Origin: Pseudomonas mohnii
Lineage (GTDB): Bacteria > Pseudomonadota > Gammaproteobacteria > Pseudomonadales > Pseudomonadaceae
Assembly: GCF_900105115.1 (NCBI RefSeq)
Contig: NZ_FNRV01000001.1
Coordinates: 5,583,501-5,647,500 of the forward strand
Length of the DNA: 64,000 nucleotides
Direction of reading: 5' to 3'
A model generated the notes under the pieces. That model had not been told where the DNA came from. It made no database searches and saw only the letters and a list, made by a program, of their open reading frames with translations. Positions 1-8,268 of this stretch are shown here, in pieces (positions within the stretch are counted from its first letter, which is position 1; every line of letters starts with the position of its first letter). The position numbers were made by a program, and so were the translations under genes.

Positions 1-25
1 CGAAGTTCAGGGATGGATAGCTCAT
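1..25 (-). CDS. liuA: isovaleryl-CoA dehydrogenase, first 8 codons only
   Basis: The reverse strand begins ATG at 25 and reads MSYPSLNF before the window ends. This matches, from memory, the N-terminus of Pseudomonas LiuA, the flavin dehydrogenase that oxidises isovaleryl-CoA to 3-methylcrotonyl-CoA in leucine breakdown. A good ribosome-binding site (AAGGTGA) lies 5 bases before the ATG. The identification rests on eight residues plus context: LiuR-type operators just upstream, and liuE and liuR nearby. The rest of the gene, and probably liuBCD, lies beyond the left edge. Confidence 0.7.
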
Positions 26-78
26 GGGTCACCTTTTGGCTTTTTTGTTGGGTGGGGAGGGCAGTGATTCAGCTCTCA

Positions 79-97
79 CCTTTACGTTAACGTAAGC
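79..97. promoter_or_regulatory. LiuR-type operator 1 (liuA side)
   Basis: Contains the perfect 14-bp palindrome TTACGTTAACGTAA (82-95). The same core recurs at 123-140, and a relative of it lies before liuR. It is about 55 bases upstream of the liuA ATG, where a MerR-family regulator would sit over the promoter. Assignment to LiuR is inferred from its proximity to liuR and from the known LiuR regulation of leucine catabolism. Confidence 0.75.
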
Positions 98-122
98 CTG
101 TGACGAATGGCTGTCAATCGCC

Positions 123-140
123 CTTTACGTTAACGTCAAC
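123..140. promoter_or_regulatory. LiuR-type operator 2 (acyl-CoA synthetase side)
   Basis: CTTTACGTTAACGTCAAC is nearly identical to operator 1. The two centres are about 43 bp apart, close to four helical turns. It lies about 110 bases upstream of the acyl-CoA synthetase start and faces that gene, so the two divergent units each appear to have their own site. Confidence 0.75.
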
Positions 141-183
141 TTGAGCGAGAGTAGAGCTGTTCTTACAGACTAGCGTCGCACTC

Positions 184-213
184 TGTGGCGAGGGAGCTTG
201 CTCCCTCGCCACA
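184..213. repeat. REP-type hairpin in the leader of the acyl-CoA synthetase
   Basis: Perfect 14-bp arms (TGTGGCGAGGGAGC and its complement) around a TT loop. A related hairpin occurs at 56282-56311. It sits between the operator and the start codon at 252, so it would be in the 5' untranslated RNA. Confidence 0.85.
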
Positions 214-251
214 CATGCCGCGCACCAACAATAAAGATAATAGGGGTCGTC

Positions 252-1949
252 ATGGATCAACCCAGTGCACATCCGCAGCGCAGCTACACCCGCGGTTCCC
301 AGGACAAAGCCTTGCTGGCGATGACCATCGGCCAGGCGTTCGACAACACCGCCGCGCAGTACCCGGACGGTGAGGCGTTGGTCGTGCGCCATCAGCAGCT
401 GCGCTACACCTGGCGGCAATTGGCGGATGCGGCGGACCTGCACGCCAGAGCCCTGCTGGCGCTGGGCTTGCAGACCGGGGACCGCCTGGGGATTTGGGCT
501 CCGAATTGCGCTCAGTGGTGCATCAGTCAGATCGCCAGTGCGAAAATCGGCGTGATCCTGGTCAACATCAACCCTGCCTACCGCAGTTCCGAACTGGAAT
601 ACGTGTTGAAGCAATCCGGCTGCCAATGGCTGGTCTGTGCCGGGGCGTTCAAGTCCTCCAATTACCACGCCATGTTGCAAGGCCTGGTGCCGGAACTGGC
701 GGAGCAATCCATTGGCAAGCTGCAGAGTGATCGCTTGCCGGCGTTGCGCGGCGTCATCAGCCTTGATGCGCAGCCACCCGTCGGTTTCCTGCCCTGGTCG
801 CAGCTGAGCGATCTGGCGGCCGGTGTGTCGGTCGAGCAATTGCACGAGCGCCAGGACAGCCTGCATTTTGACCAGGCGGTGAATATCCAGTACACCTCCG
901 GTACCACCGGGTTTCCCAAAGGCGCGACCCTCAGTCACTACAATATTCTCAACAACGGTTACATGGTCGGTGAAAGCCTTGGTCTGAGCGCCGCCGATCG
1001 CCTGGTCATTCCGGTGCCGTTGTACCACTGCTTCGGCATGGTGATGGGCAATCTGGGGTGTATCACCCACGGCAGCACCATGATTTACCCCAGTGACGCC
1101 TTCGATCCGCTGCTGACCCTGAACACCGTCGCCGAAGAGAAAGCCACTGCGCTGTACGGCGTGCCGACCATGTTCATCGCCATGCTCGATCAGCCTCAAC
1201 GTAACGATTTCGATCTGTCGACCCTGCGCACCGGGATCATGGCGGGCGCGACCTGTCCGATTGAGGTGATGCGGCGGGTCATCAGCGAAATGCACATGAG
1301 CGAAGTGCAGATTGCCTACGGCATGACGGAAACCAGTCCGGTGTCCTTGCAGACCGGGCCGTCAGATGACCTGGAGTTGCGCGTGACCACCGTCGGCCGT
1401 ACCCAGCCGCAGCTGGAAAGCAAAATCATTGATGAGGCGGGCAACCTGGTGCCGCGCGGCACCATCGGCGAACTGTGCACCCGCGGTTACAGCGTGATGC
1501 TCGGCTACTGGAACAACCCCGAAGGCACCGCCGAAGCGATCGACCAGGCGGGCTGGATGCATACCGGGGACCTGGCGAGCATGAATGACGAGGGTTACGT
1601 GTGCATTGCCGGGCGCAACAAGGACATGATCATCCGTGGCGGCGAGAACATCTACCCACGGGAGCTGGAGGAGTTCTTCTTCACCCACCCGGCCGTGGCC
1701 GACGTGCAGGTGATCGGGATTCCTTGCTCGCGCTATGGCGAGGAGATTGTTGCCTGGATCAAATTCCACCCCGGTCACAGCGCGACCGAGCAGGAACTGC
1801 AAGCCTGGTGCAAGGAGCGCATCGCGCACTTCAAGACGCCGCGTTACTTCAAGTTCGTTGAGGAGTTTCCGATGACGGTGACCGGCAAGATCCAGAAATT
1901 CCGGATGCGCGAGGTCAGCATCGAGGAGTTGCGTAGCAAGCAGGGCTGA
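252..1949 (+). CDS. AMP-binding acyl-CoA synthetase, liu-linked
   Basis: A 565-residue adenylate-forming enzyme that should activate a carboxylic acid to its CoA thioester through an acyl-AMP. The phosphate-binding motif [11 protein letters not shown] is at residues 214-224 and the adenine motif YGMTETSP at about 356-363. GWMHTGDLA and the C-terminal [10 protein letters not shown], with the catalytic lysine near residue 545, follow. Length is normal for the medium/long-chain fatty-acyl-CoA synthetase family. ATG 252 was chosen because AGGGG precedes it; an in-frame TTG at 198 lies inside a REP hairpin. The gene is divergent from liuA and has its own LiuR-type operator, so it probably serves branched-chain or leucine-derived acids such as isovalerate or acetoacetate. 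The substrate cannot be read from the sequence. Confidence 0.9.
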   Translation: MDQPSAHPQRSYTRGSQDKALLAMTIGQAFDNTAAQYPDGEALVVRHQQLRYTWRQLADAADLHARALLALGLQTGDRLGIWAPNCAQWCISQIASAKIGVILVNINPAYRSSELEYVLKQSGCQWLVCAGAFKSSNYHAMLQGLVPELAEQSIGKLQSDRLPALRGVISLDAQPPVGFLPWSQLSDLAAGVSVEQLHERQDSLHFDQAVNIQYTSGTTGFPKGATLSHYNILNNGYMVGESLGLSAADRLVIPVPLYHCFGMVMGNLGCITHGSTMIYPSDAFDPLLTLNTVAEEKATALYGVPTMFIAMLDQPQRNDFDLSTLRTGIMAGATCPIEVMRRVISEMHMSEVQIAYGMTETSPVSLQTGPSDDLELRVTTVGRTQPQLESKIIDEAGNLVPRGTIGELCTRGYSVMLGYWNNPEGTAEAIDQAGWMHTGDLASMNDEGYVCIAGRNKDMIIRGGENIYPRELEEFFFTHPAVADVQVIGIPCSRYGEEIVAWIKFHPGHSATEQELQAWCKERIAHFKTPRYFKFVEEFPMTVTGKIQKFRMREVSIEELRSKQG

Positions 1950-1960
1950 CCAGGCCTTTT

Positions 1961-2075
1961 GTAGGAGCGAGCCTGCTCCGGGCGGCGTTCCGACGAAGAA
2001 CTCAAAGGCACCGCGTTGATCCAGATTGCACGCGTTATCGTTGACGTTCTTCGCGAGCAGGCTCGCTCGCACAGG
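1961..2075. repeat. paired REP element (BIME-like)
   Basis: Two oppositely oriented REP units (GTAGGAGCGAGCCTGCTC and GCGAGCAGGCTCGCTC) are separated by about 75 bases. The internal linker (GGCACCGCGTT...CACGCGTTATCGTT) is nearly the same as in the pair at 3587-3688. It lies just after the acyl-CoA synthetase stop codon. Confidence 0.9.
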
Positions 2076-2108
2076 AGAGTGGTGAAAAACACAAATGCCA
2101 GACAGCAC

Positions 2109-2139
2109 AAAGGGGAGCCGAAGCTCCCCTTTAATTTTT
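2109..2139. terminator. Rho-independent terminator
   Basis: Perfect 10-bp stem (AAAGGGGAGC, 2109-2118, with 2123-2132), loop CGAA, followed on the plus strand by TTTAATTTTT. It probably ends the acyl-CoA synthetase transcript. The reverse strand also has a U-rich flank, so it could act in both directions. Confidence 0.85.
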
Positions 2140-2653
2140 CGTTGCGCGTGCTCTTTTTTTATTATTGAGGGGCGGTCTGTTGTTGTTTTTGGTGACCGTG
2201 ACCCTTTACCGCTGTTTTTGTCGATCCCCATCCGGGATCAAGAGCAAACGTATTTTTTTGAGCGCTGATCTACTTTCTCGCTGAGCGATCCAACCGATTC
2301 GGGAGCTACCTGAAGGTAGTTTTATTGTTCTCTGCCCGGTTGCGGGTAACTTCGGAAAGCACCCTGAAAAGCACATCTTCTCCAAAAAAATCTGTTAGCT
2401 GCGTCTCTGCCGTGTTGTTTTTGTTATGTCAGAGTCGTTACGTCTTGTTTTTATTGGTTGTGCCGCTTTTTTTATTCTTGTTATGCCATAGAGATAGCAG
2501 GTGTCGTGCCAACTTTTAAAAACCCTTTAAAATCAATGACTTAATAAAAGTTTAAGGTTTTTCCCTCAGGTAAACCCCGACAATTTGTTTCCGTGTTACT
2601 CGCTTTTGCCCCACGCTCAGCCGCAGCGGTAACACCCGGACACAACCGCGCCC
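2140..2653. other. AT-rich intergenic stretch, no gene recognised
   Basis: About 510 bases of lower GC between convergent transcripts. A small hairpin (CTACCT with AGGTAG, 2306-2319) followed by TTTTATT could be a second weak terminator. A 64-codon frame at 2325-2519 has an unconvincing composition and no ribosome-binding site, so it is not called. Confidence 0.6.
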
Positions 2654-3553
2654 TCACTGAGCGCTACGTGCCTTGGCCACGCGCGAACCGGTGGGCCGCC
2701 CCAGCACTGTGCAGATTTGCTGGCCGGCGAGGATCAAGGCGTCCAGGTCGATTCCCGTGTCGATACCCAGCCCATTGAGCAGGTACACCACATCTTCCGT
2801 GGCGACGTTACCGCTGGCGCCCTTGGCGTAAGGGCAGCCGCCGAGGCCGGCGATGGAGCTGTCGAATACCGAGATTCCTTCCAGCAGGCTGGCGTAAATG
2901 TTGGCCATGGCCTGGCCGTAGGTGTCGTGGAAGTGCCCGGCCAGTTTTTCCCGTGGCACCACGGCGCTAACCACGTCGAACATCTTGCGCGTTGCGCCCG
3001 CGGTGCCGGTGCCGATGGTGTCGCCCAGGGATACCTCGTAGCACCCCATGGCGTAGAGCTCTTGCGCGACCCGGGCGACTTGTTCCGGCGCGACGTTACC
3101 TTCATAGGGGCAGCCCAGCACACAGGACACGTAACCACGCACGGTCACGCCGTGTTGTCTGGCCGCCTCCATGATCGGCACGAAACGTTCCAGGCTTTCG
3201 CTGATCGAGCAATTGATGTTGCGTTGGGAAAACGCTTCGGAGGCCGCCGCAAACACCGCGACTTCCTTGACCCCGGAAGCGATGGCGTCTTCAAACCCTC
3301 GAAGGTTGGGGGCGAGCGCGCCGTAAGTCACCCCGGGTTTACGCTGGATCTGCGCGAAGACATCCGCAGAGCCCGCCATCTGCGGTACCCATTTGGGCGA
3401 GACGAAACTGCCGACTTCTATATAGCCCAGGCCGGCAGCCGTCAGCGCGTCGACCAGTTGTACCTTGTCGGCAACGCTGATGGGTTGGGCTTCATTTTGC
3501 AGACCGTCGCGCGGGCCGACTTCGACAAGGCGTACATGGGTAGGGAGGGACAT
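2654..3553 (-). CDS. liuE: hydroxymethylglutaryl-CoA lyase
   Basis: A 299-residue enzyme that cleaves HMG-CoA to acetyl-CoA and acetoacetate, the last step of leucine/isovalerate catabolism. The N-terminal metal/substrate motif VEVGPRDGLQNE is at residues 9-20. The family signature GLGGCPYAKGASGN is near residue 235-248 and contains the catalytic cysteine. An in-frame upstream start would add 24 residues coded by REP sequence, so ATG 3553 is preferred. The gene lies downstream of liuR on the same strand, across a REP pair, and is separated from liuA by the oppositely oriented acyl-CoA synthetase. This split is unlike the contiguous liuRABCDE order known in P. aeruginosa. Confidence 0.95.
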   Translation of the reverse strand: MSLPTHVRLVEVGPRDGLQNEAQPISVADKVQLVDALTAAGLGYIEVGSFVSPKWVPQMAGSADVFAQIQRKPGVTYGALAPNLRGFEDAIASGVKEVAVFAAASEAFSQRNINCSISESLERFVPIMEAARQHGVTVRGYVSCVLGCPYEGNVAPEQVARVAQELYAMGCYEVSLGDTIGTGTAGATRKMFDVVSAVVPREKLAGHFHDTYGQAMANIYASLLEGISVFDSSIAGLGGCPYAKGASGNVATEDVVYLLNGLGIDTGIDLDALILAGQQICTVLGRPTGSRVAKARSAQ

Positions 3554-3586
3554 GGGGTTCGACCTGTGCTGATTGTTCGGAGAACC

Positions 3587-3688
3587 CTGTAGGAGCGAGC
3601 CTGCTCGCGATGGGCTCCCAGGCACCGCGTTTATCCAGCAAACACGCGTTATCGTTAACGACCATCGCGAGCAGGCTCGCTCCTACAA
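3587..3688. repeat. paired REP element (BIME-like) between liuR and liuE
   Basis: CTGTAGGAGCGAGCCTGC faces its complement at 3663-3688. The linker resembles that of 1961-2075. It lies between two genes on the same strand and could attenuate or stabilise their RNA. Confidence 0.9.
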
Positions 3689-3699
3689 GGGGGCGGGTT

Positions 3700-4101
3700 T
3701 TATTGAATGACTTCCTGGCTTTTGAGGGTCTGCTCCAGCGCCTGGACGCAGCGTTCTTCCGCCGTATCGAGTTCGAGTTTCATCTGCTCGATGTCCAGCA
3801 GTTGCTGTTCCAGCTGTTCCCGACGCTCGCTGATTTTCGCCAGCATGCTGTGCAACTGCTTGGTGTTACCGCTGGAAGGGTCGTAGAGCTCGATCAGTTC
3901 GCGGCATTCGGCCAGGGAGAAGCCGATACGCTTGCCTCGCAGGATCAGCTTCAGGCTGACCTTGTCGCGGGGCGAATAGACGCGTTCCTGACCTCGCCGC
4001 TCGGGGCTGAGCAGGCCTTGCTCCTCATAGAAGCGAATCGCCCGGGTGGTGATGTCGAGCTCGCGGGCGAGGTCGGAAATGCTGTAGGTCTGGCTGCTCA
4101 T
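3700..4101 (-). CDS. liuR: MerR-family regulator of leucine catabolism
   Basis: 133 residues. The N-terminal winged helix-turn-helix (SISDLARELDITTRAIRFYEEQGLL, residues about 6-30) is typical of MerR proteins. It is followed by YSPRDKVSLKLILRGKRIGFS and a C-terminal antiparallel dimer coiled coil (about residues 80-118). There is no cysteine-based metal site, as expected for LiuR, which is thought to sense a leucine-pathway CoA intermediate. ATG 4101 opens the family N-terminus directly. A palindromic operator lies 42 bases upstream (4143-4160) over a candidate -35 box, suggesting autoregulation. Confidence 0.9.
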   Translation of the reverse strand: MSSQTYSISDLARELDITTRAIRFYEEQGLLSPERRGQERVYSPRDKVSLKLILRGKRIGFSLAECRELIELYDPSSGNTKQLHSMLAKISERREQLEQQLLDIEQMKLELDTAEERCVQALEQTLKSQEVIQ

Positions 4102-4142
4102 GGAAGCGCTCGCAAAAGGTCATGGCGCTAAGCTAATGGCAG

Positions 4143-4160
4143 GTTGACGTTTACGTCAAG
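4143..4160. promoter_or_regulatory. LiuR-type operator 3 (autoregulation of liuR)
   Basis: GTTGACGTTTACGTCAAC-like sequence; the arms TTGACGT and ACGTCAA are perfectly symmetric around TT. Read toward liuR it contains TTGACG as a -35 box, with TAGCTT about 18 bases downstream as a weak -10. A long spacer is typical of MerR promoters. Confidence 0.75.
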
Positions 4161-4192
4161 GGGACAGGGGTTGACTGCTGTTCTGCCGGCCC

Positions 4193-4287
4193 CATCGCGA
4201 GCAGGCTCTCGCTCCCACAAAGTTTTTCGGCGTACTCAATCAAGTGCATGACAAATTGACCTGTGGGAGTGTGGCTTGCCCGTGATG
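4193..4287. repeat. degenerate REP pair
   Basis: CATCGCGAGCAGGCTCTCGC and, 70 bases on, CTGTGGGAGTGTGGCTTGCC in opposite orientation. Both units carry mismatches relative to the other copies in the window. Confidence 0.7.
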
Positions 4288-4309
4288 AACGATGACGCGG
4301 GTAAACTTC

Positions 4310-5239
4310 CTACACCTTTTCGAGCTTCTTCTCATGCGCCGTCACCTGCTGGCACAACTCGATCATCTGCTCGCGCATCCAGCGGTTGGCCGGATCCTGG
4401 TCGGTGCTTTCGTGCCAGTACAGGTGGGTTTCCACCGGCGGCACATCGTTGACCGGCAAGCTGAAGGCGTGCAGATCGTTACGACGGGCGAAGCGCTCCG
4501 GAACGGTCATAACCATGTCGGTCTGCTGTAACACTTGCGATGCCATCAGGTAATGCTGTGAGCGCAGGGCGATCTTGCGCTGGATGCCCATCTTGCCGAG
4601 GGCCAGGTCGACATGCCCCAGACCGCTGCGACGGCTGGAAATATGGATGTGGGTCAGGCCCAGATAATCATCGAGGGTGAATTTTTCCTTGCCCGCCAAC
4701 GGATGCCCCTTGCGCATGGCGCATACATAGCGGTCTTCCATCAACTTGACGTGGCGCACTTGCGGGTCGGTGTTGAGCGGCGCATCCACCGCAAAATCGA
4801 GGCGACCGGCGGCCAGTTCCTTGGTGGTCTCGCGGCGCTTGGACAGGAAACTCTCGATGATCACCGTGGGGGCGAGACGGCGCAGGCGCTGGAACAACGG
4901 CGGCAGGATCACCGCCTCAGTCAGGTCGGTCATGCTGATGCGGTAGGTCTTGACCGCCTGCAACGGGTTGAAAATGCGGCTTTCCTGCACCGATACCCGC
5001 AGCAGGGAAAGGGCGTTGCGTACCGGGCCGATGATGTTCTGGGCCATCGGCGTCGGCACCATGCCCTGGGCGGTGCGCACGAACAAAGGGTCGTTGAAGG
5101 TTTCGCGCAGGCGGGCCAGTGCGTTGGATACCGCCGGTTGGGTGATCCCGACAATCTGCCCGGCGCGGGTCAGGTTGGCTTCGGTGTAGATCGCGTCGAA
5201 GACGATGAAAAGGTTGAGGTCGACCTTGCTCAGATTCAT
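4310..5239 (-). CDS. LysR-family transcriptional regulator
   Basis: 309 residues. The N-terminal helix-turn-helix (ANLTRAGQIVGITQPAVSNA, about residues 21-40) is classic LysR, followed by LARLRETFNDPLFVRTAQGM. The remaining roughly 215 residues form the periplasmic-binding-like effector domain. The N-terminus (MNLSKVDLNLFIVFDAIYTE) and NDPLFVR resemble the NodD/LeuO/PcaQ-like subgroup. It is divergent from the acyl-CoA dehydrogenase at 5404 with 164 bases between, the usual layout when a LysR protein controls its neighbour. The inducer is unknown, probably an acyl-CoA-related metabolite (inference). Confidence 0.92.
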   Translation of the reverse strand: MNLSKVDLNLFIVFDAIYTEANLTRAGQIVGITQPAVSNALARLRETFNDPLFVRTAQGMVPTPMAQNIIGPVRNALSLLRVSVQESRIFNPLQAVKTYRISMTDLTEAVILPPLFQRLRRLAPTVIIESFLSKRRETTKELAAGRLDFAVDAPLNTDPQVRHVKLMEDRYVCAMRKGHPLAGKEKFTLDDYLGLTHIHISSRRSGLGHVDLALGKMGIQRKIALRSQHYLMASQVLQQTDMVMTVPERFARRNDLHAFSLPVNDVPPVETHLYWHESTDQDPANRWMREQMIELCQQVTAHEKKLEKV

Positions 5240-5403
5240 TACGCGGCTCTCTTATTGTGTGGGCGGCTGGCCTTGAAGATCAGTCGATCATATATCGGTG
5301 ATGAATGTTAATACACGCCGAGAATAGGCTAGGTAAATTTTCGTAGCTGTTCTAGCATCGATTGCATGATCTAAACAACCTCCCCCAAGAAGGTATCTTG
5401 CTC

Positions 5404-6633
5404 ATGGATTTCGCTTATTCGCCCAAGGTTCAGGAACTGCGTGAGCGCGTGACAGCGTTCATGGACACCTACGTCTATCCCGCTGAAACCGTGTTCGAGC
5501 GCCAGGTCGCCGAGGGTGACCGCTGGCAGCCGACCGCGATCATGGAAGAACTCAAACTCAAGGCCAAGGCGGAGGGCCTGTGGAATTTGTTTCTGCCTGA
5601 GTCAGAGCTCGGTGCCGGCTTGACCAACCTCGAATACGCGCCCCTGGCCGAAATCATGGGGCGCTCGCTGCTGGGGCCTGAACCGTTCAATTGCTCCGCG
5701 CCCGACACCGGCAACATGGAAGTGCTGGTGCGCTACGCCAACGAAGAACAGAAGCAACGCTGGCTCGAGCCGCTACTGCGCGGCGAAATCCGCTCGGCAT
5801 TTGCCATGACCGAACCGGACGTCGCATCGTCCGACGCCACCAACATGGCCGCCCGTGCCGTGCGCGATGGCGACGAGTGGGTGATCAATGGCAAGAAATG
5901 GTGGACCTCCGGGGCCTGCGATCCACGCTGCAAAATCCTGATCTTCATGGGCCTGAGCAACCCTGATGCACCGCGCCATGCACAGCACTCGATGATTCTG
6001 GTTCCGGTGGATACCCCCGGCGTGAAGATCGTGCGTCCGCTGCCGGTGTTCGGTTACGACGATGCACCCCACGGTCACGCCGAAGTGCTGTTCGAAAACG
6101 TGCGCGTGCCGTACGAAAACGTCCTGCTGGGTGAAGGACGCGGCTTCGAAATCGCTCAGGGTCGCCTCGGCCCGGGCCGGATTCACCACTGCATGCGTTC
6201 GATCGGCATGGCCGAACGTGCCCTGGAATTGATGTGCAAACGTTCGGTGAACCGCACGGCGTTCGGCAAACCCCTGGCGCGACTGGGTGGCAACATCGAC
6301 AAGATCGCCGACTCGCGGATGGAAATCGACATGGCACGCCTGCTGACGTTGAAAGCGGCGTACATGATGGACACTGTCGGTAACAAAGTGGCGAAGAGCG
6401 AAATCGCACAGATCAAGGTGGTGGCGCCGAACGTGGCGTTGCGGGTGATCGACCGGGCGATCCAGATTCACGGCGGGGCAGGGGTCTCCAACGATTTTCC
6501 GCTGGCCTACATGTATGCGATGCAGCGCACCCTTCGCCTGGCCGACGGTCCGGACGAAGTGCACCGTGCGGCGATCGGCAAGTTCGAAATCGGCAAGTAC
6601 GTGCCAAAAGACATGATGCGTAGCGGGCAATAA
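5404..6633 (+). CDS. acyl-CoA dehydrogenase family protein
   Basis: 409 residues, full length for the flavin acyl-CoA dehydrogenase fold. The middle-domain FAD-contact motif [15 protein letters not shown] is at about residues 133-147. [13 protein letters not shown] follows. The C-terminal helical domain contains [20 protein letters not shown] and the end motif [14 protein letters not shown]. It resembles the ACAD10/11-like branch more than the short-chain enzymes. An in-frame start at 5362 would add 14 residues; ATG 5404 is better because AGAAGG lies 10 bases before it and the family N-terminus is MDFAYSPK. Electrons should pass to electron-transfer flavoprotein. Substrate unknown. Confidence 0.93.
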   Translation: MDFAYSPKVQELRERVTAFMDTYVYPAETVFERQVAEGDRWQPTAIMEELKLKAKAEGLWNLFLPESELGAGLTNLEYAPLAEIMGRSLLGPEPFNCSAPDTGNMEVLVRYANEEQKQRWLEPLLRGEIRSAFAMTEPDVASSDATNMAARAVRDGDEWVINGKKWWTSGACDPRCKILIFMGLSNPDAPRHAQHSMILVPVDTPGVKIVRPLPVFGYDDAPHGHAEVLFENVRVPYENVLLGEGRGFEIAQGRLGPGRIHHCMRSIGMAERALELMCKRSVNRTAFGKPLARLGGNIDKIADSRMEIDMARLLTLKAAYMMDTVGNKVAKSEIAQIKVVAPNVALRVIDRAIQIHGGAGVSNDFPLAYMYAMQRTLRLADGPDEVHRAAIGKFEIGKYVPKDMMRSGQ

Positions 6634-6652
6634 CAGGCACCGAGTCATCGTT

Positions 6653-6720
6653 CATCGCGGGCAAGCCCGGCTCCCACAGGTTTAGTGTGATCTTTGTGGG
6701 AGCGGGCTTGCCCGCGATGG
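6653..6720. repeat. paired REP element
   Basis: TCATCGCGGGCAAGCCCG and, facing it, GTGGGAGCGGGCTTGCCCGC. It lies between the convergent acyl-CoA dehydrogenase and the PBP-OmpA gene and may serve as their shared terminator. Confidence 0.88.
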
Positions 6721-6751
6721 CGTCGGCCCATTCAATACATCTACATCAAAT

Positions 6752-8092
6752 TCAATACACCCAAACTTCAACCCGCCGATTCTTGATCCGCCCCTCATCG
6801 GCGCTATTGGCCGCCACAGGCATTTCGGCGCCAAACCCGCGAACGTCGCGCAGCACCACGCCACTTTTCACCAGTTCCCGCCGCACCGCCATGGCCCGCA
6901 GTTTTGACAGCAGGTCAGCGCGCGCCGGGTCGCTCTTGGCATCGCCAAACCCTACCAGTGTGACCTGCCGATCGGTTTTGCCGCGCTGCTTTATATAGTC
7001 GAGCACCCGTGACAGGTCCTGTCGCGCCTTGTTGTCCAGGCTGGCGCTGCCTTCTTCGAAGCGAAAGTTCACGGTCAGGCGCTGGGCGTGGCGACTGAGT
7101 CCCTGGTAGGCCTCGGGCATCAGTGCGTTGGGCGTGACGGTCATGGCCTGCACGGTCTGGGCGATAAACCCGTTGGCCGCGACAATCGCCTGGCCCTGGC
7201 TGCTTTGGGCGAACGCTACCAGCGCGTCGGCCCAGGGATTTTTCCCGTTGGGCGGCAGGTAGAGGAACAAGCGGCGGGACAGGGGATAGTCTTCCGTGGC
7301 GATCAGGCTGTTGAGCGGCAGCATGGCCTGGGATTGGCCGTCGACAATCGCCACCGGTTTGGCCGAGCGCACGTACGGCAGGCCAATGAAGCCGATTCCT
7401 TGTGGGTCGAGGCTGACCGCGTCCGACAATTGCTCGCTGGATTCGAAACGTTTCGCTGCACCGCTCAGGGTTTTCCCGCGACGGCTGAGGACCAGTTCCT
7501 TGAAGGTGTCGTAGGTGCCGGAGTGATCATCCCGCGCATACAGATGAATGGCCCCGCCACGGCCGCCGAGTTCTTCCCAGGTTTTGACCTCGCCACTGAA
7601 GAGGCGTGCCAGTTGCTCGGTATCGAGTTGGTTCAGCGGGTTTTGCGGGTGAAGGATAATGGCCAGGCCGTCGATGGCGATGACCTGCTCGGCGGCCGCG
7701 CTTTTCAGATCACCCAGGGATCGGAGGTCAACCAACTCGCTGTCCTTGATCGGGCGCGATGAAGCGGCCAGATCGGCCCTGCCGGCCTTCAGTGCGCTGA
7801 AGCCGGTGCTGGAGCCGTGGGCCGCGAGTTCGACTTCGACCCGGCGCCCTTGCGGGGTTTCACCGACTATTCGCAGTTCGTTGGCCTTGTCCGGCGCTTC
7901 GCTGTGCACCTTGAGCAAGCCCTGTTCGCGCAACAGTCCTTCGACCAGCGCCGGACCGAGTGCCGCTCCGATGGTGTTGGAGCCCTGGATGCTGAGCACC
8001 GGGCCATGGTCCGGCACCGGCAAACTGTTGGCCGAGGTCATCAGCGGCAAGCAGGTGCACAGCATCAACAGGAATAAACCGCGCAGCGTCAT
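6752..8092 (-). CDS. phosphate-binding-like periplasmic protein fused to an OmpA domain
   Basis: 446 residues in three parts. A signal peptide (hydrophobic LFLLMLCTCLPLMTSANS, about residues 5-22). A PstS-like ligand-binding domain (about 30-310), opening LSIQGSNTIGAALGPALVEG and including ARDDHSGTYDTFKELVLS. A C-terminal OmpA/MotB peptidoglycan-binding domain (about 335-446) with NFRFEEGSASLD, VTLVGFGDAKSDP and the ending GRIKNRRVEVWVY. The protein should be periplasmic and anchored to the cell wall while binding a small anion, perhaps phosphate; no transporter genes are adjacent. AAGGTG lies about 6 bases before ATG 8092. The gene stands alone between REP elements. Confidence 0.88.
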   Translation of the reverse strand: MTLRGLFLLMLCTCLPLMTSANSLPVPDHGPVLSIQGSNTIGAALGPALVEGLLREQGLLKVHSEAPDKANELRIVGETPQGRRVEVELAAHGSSTGFSALKAGRADLAASSRPIKDSELVDLRSLGDLKSAAAEQVIAIDGLAIILHPQNPLNQLDTEQLARLFSGEVKTWEELGGRGGAIHLYARDDHSGTYDTFKELVLSRRGKTLSGAAKRFESSEQLSDAVSLDPQGIGFIGLPYVRSAKPVAIVDGQSQAMLPLNSLIATEDYPLSRRLFLYLPPNGKNPWADALVAFAQSSQGQAIVAANGFIAQTVQAMTVTPNALMPEAYQGLSRHAQRLTVNFRFEEGSASLDNKARQDLSRVLDYIKQRGKTDRQVTLVGFGDAKSDPARADLLSKLRAMAVRRELVKSGVVLRDVRGFGAEMPVAANSADEGRIKNRRVEVWVY

Positions 8093-8170
8093 GCCGGCAC
8101 CTTGAATGGCTAAAGGAGGTGCCGGGAGATTAAGTCAGTAGGGTTTCAGAGAGATGACAGTTTTCCAATG

Positions 8171-8259
8171 TCAGAGCGAGCCTGCTCGCGATGAGGGCCT
8201 GGCATTCAATATTCAGTTGGATGACAGTCCGCCATCGCGAGCAGGCGCGATCCCACAGG
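8171..8259. repeat. paired REP element
   Basis: CAGAGCGAGCCTGCTCGCGA and the facing unit CATCGCGAGCAGGCGCGATC, with one arm carrying substitutions. It lies 10 bases past the end of xthA, between two minus-strand genes. Confidence 0.85.
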
Positions 8260-8268
8260 AGATTGTAT

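Noticed and set aside
114..1295. Long minus-strand frame opposite the acyl-CoA synthetase
   Set aside because: High-GC shadow of the real gene; His/Gln/Arg-rich composition and no motifs.
2325..2519. 64-codon open frame in the AT-rich spacer
   Set aside because: Low-complexity Leu/Ser/Val-rich composition, no ribosome-binding site, no recognised relative; more likely chance in AT-rich DNA.
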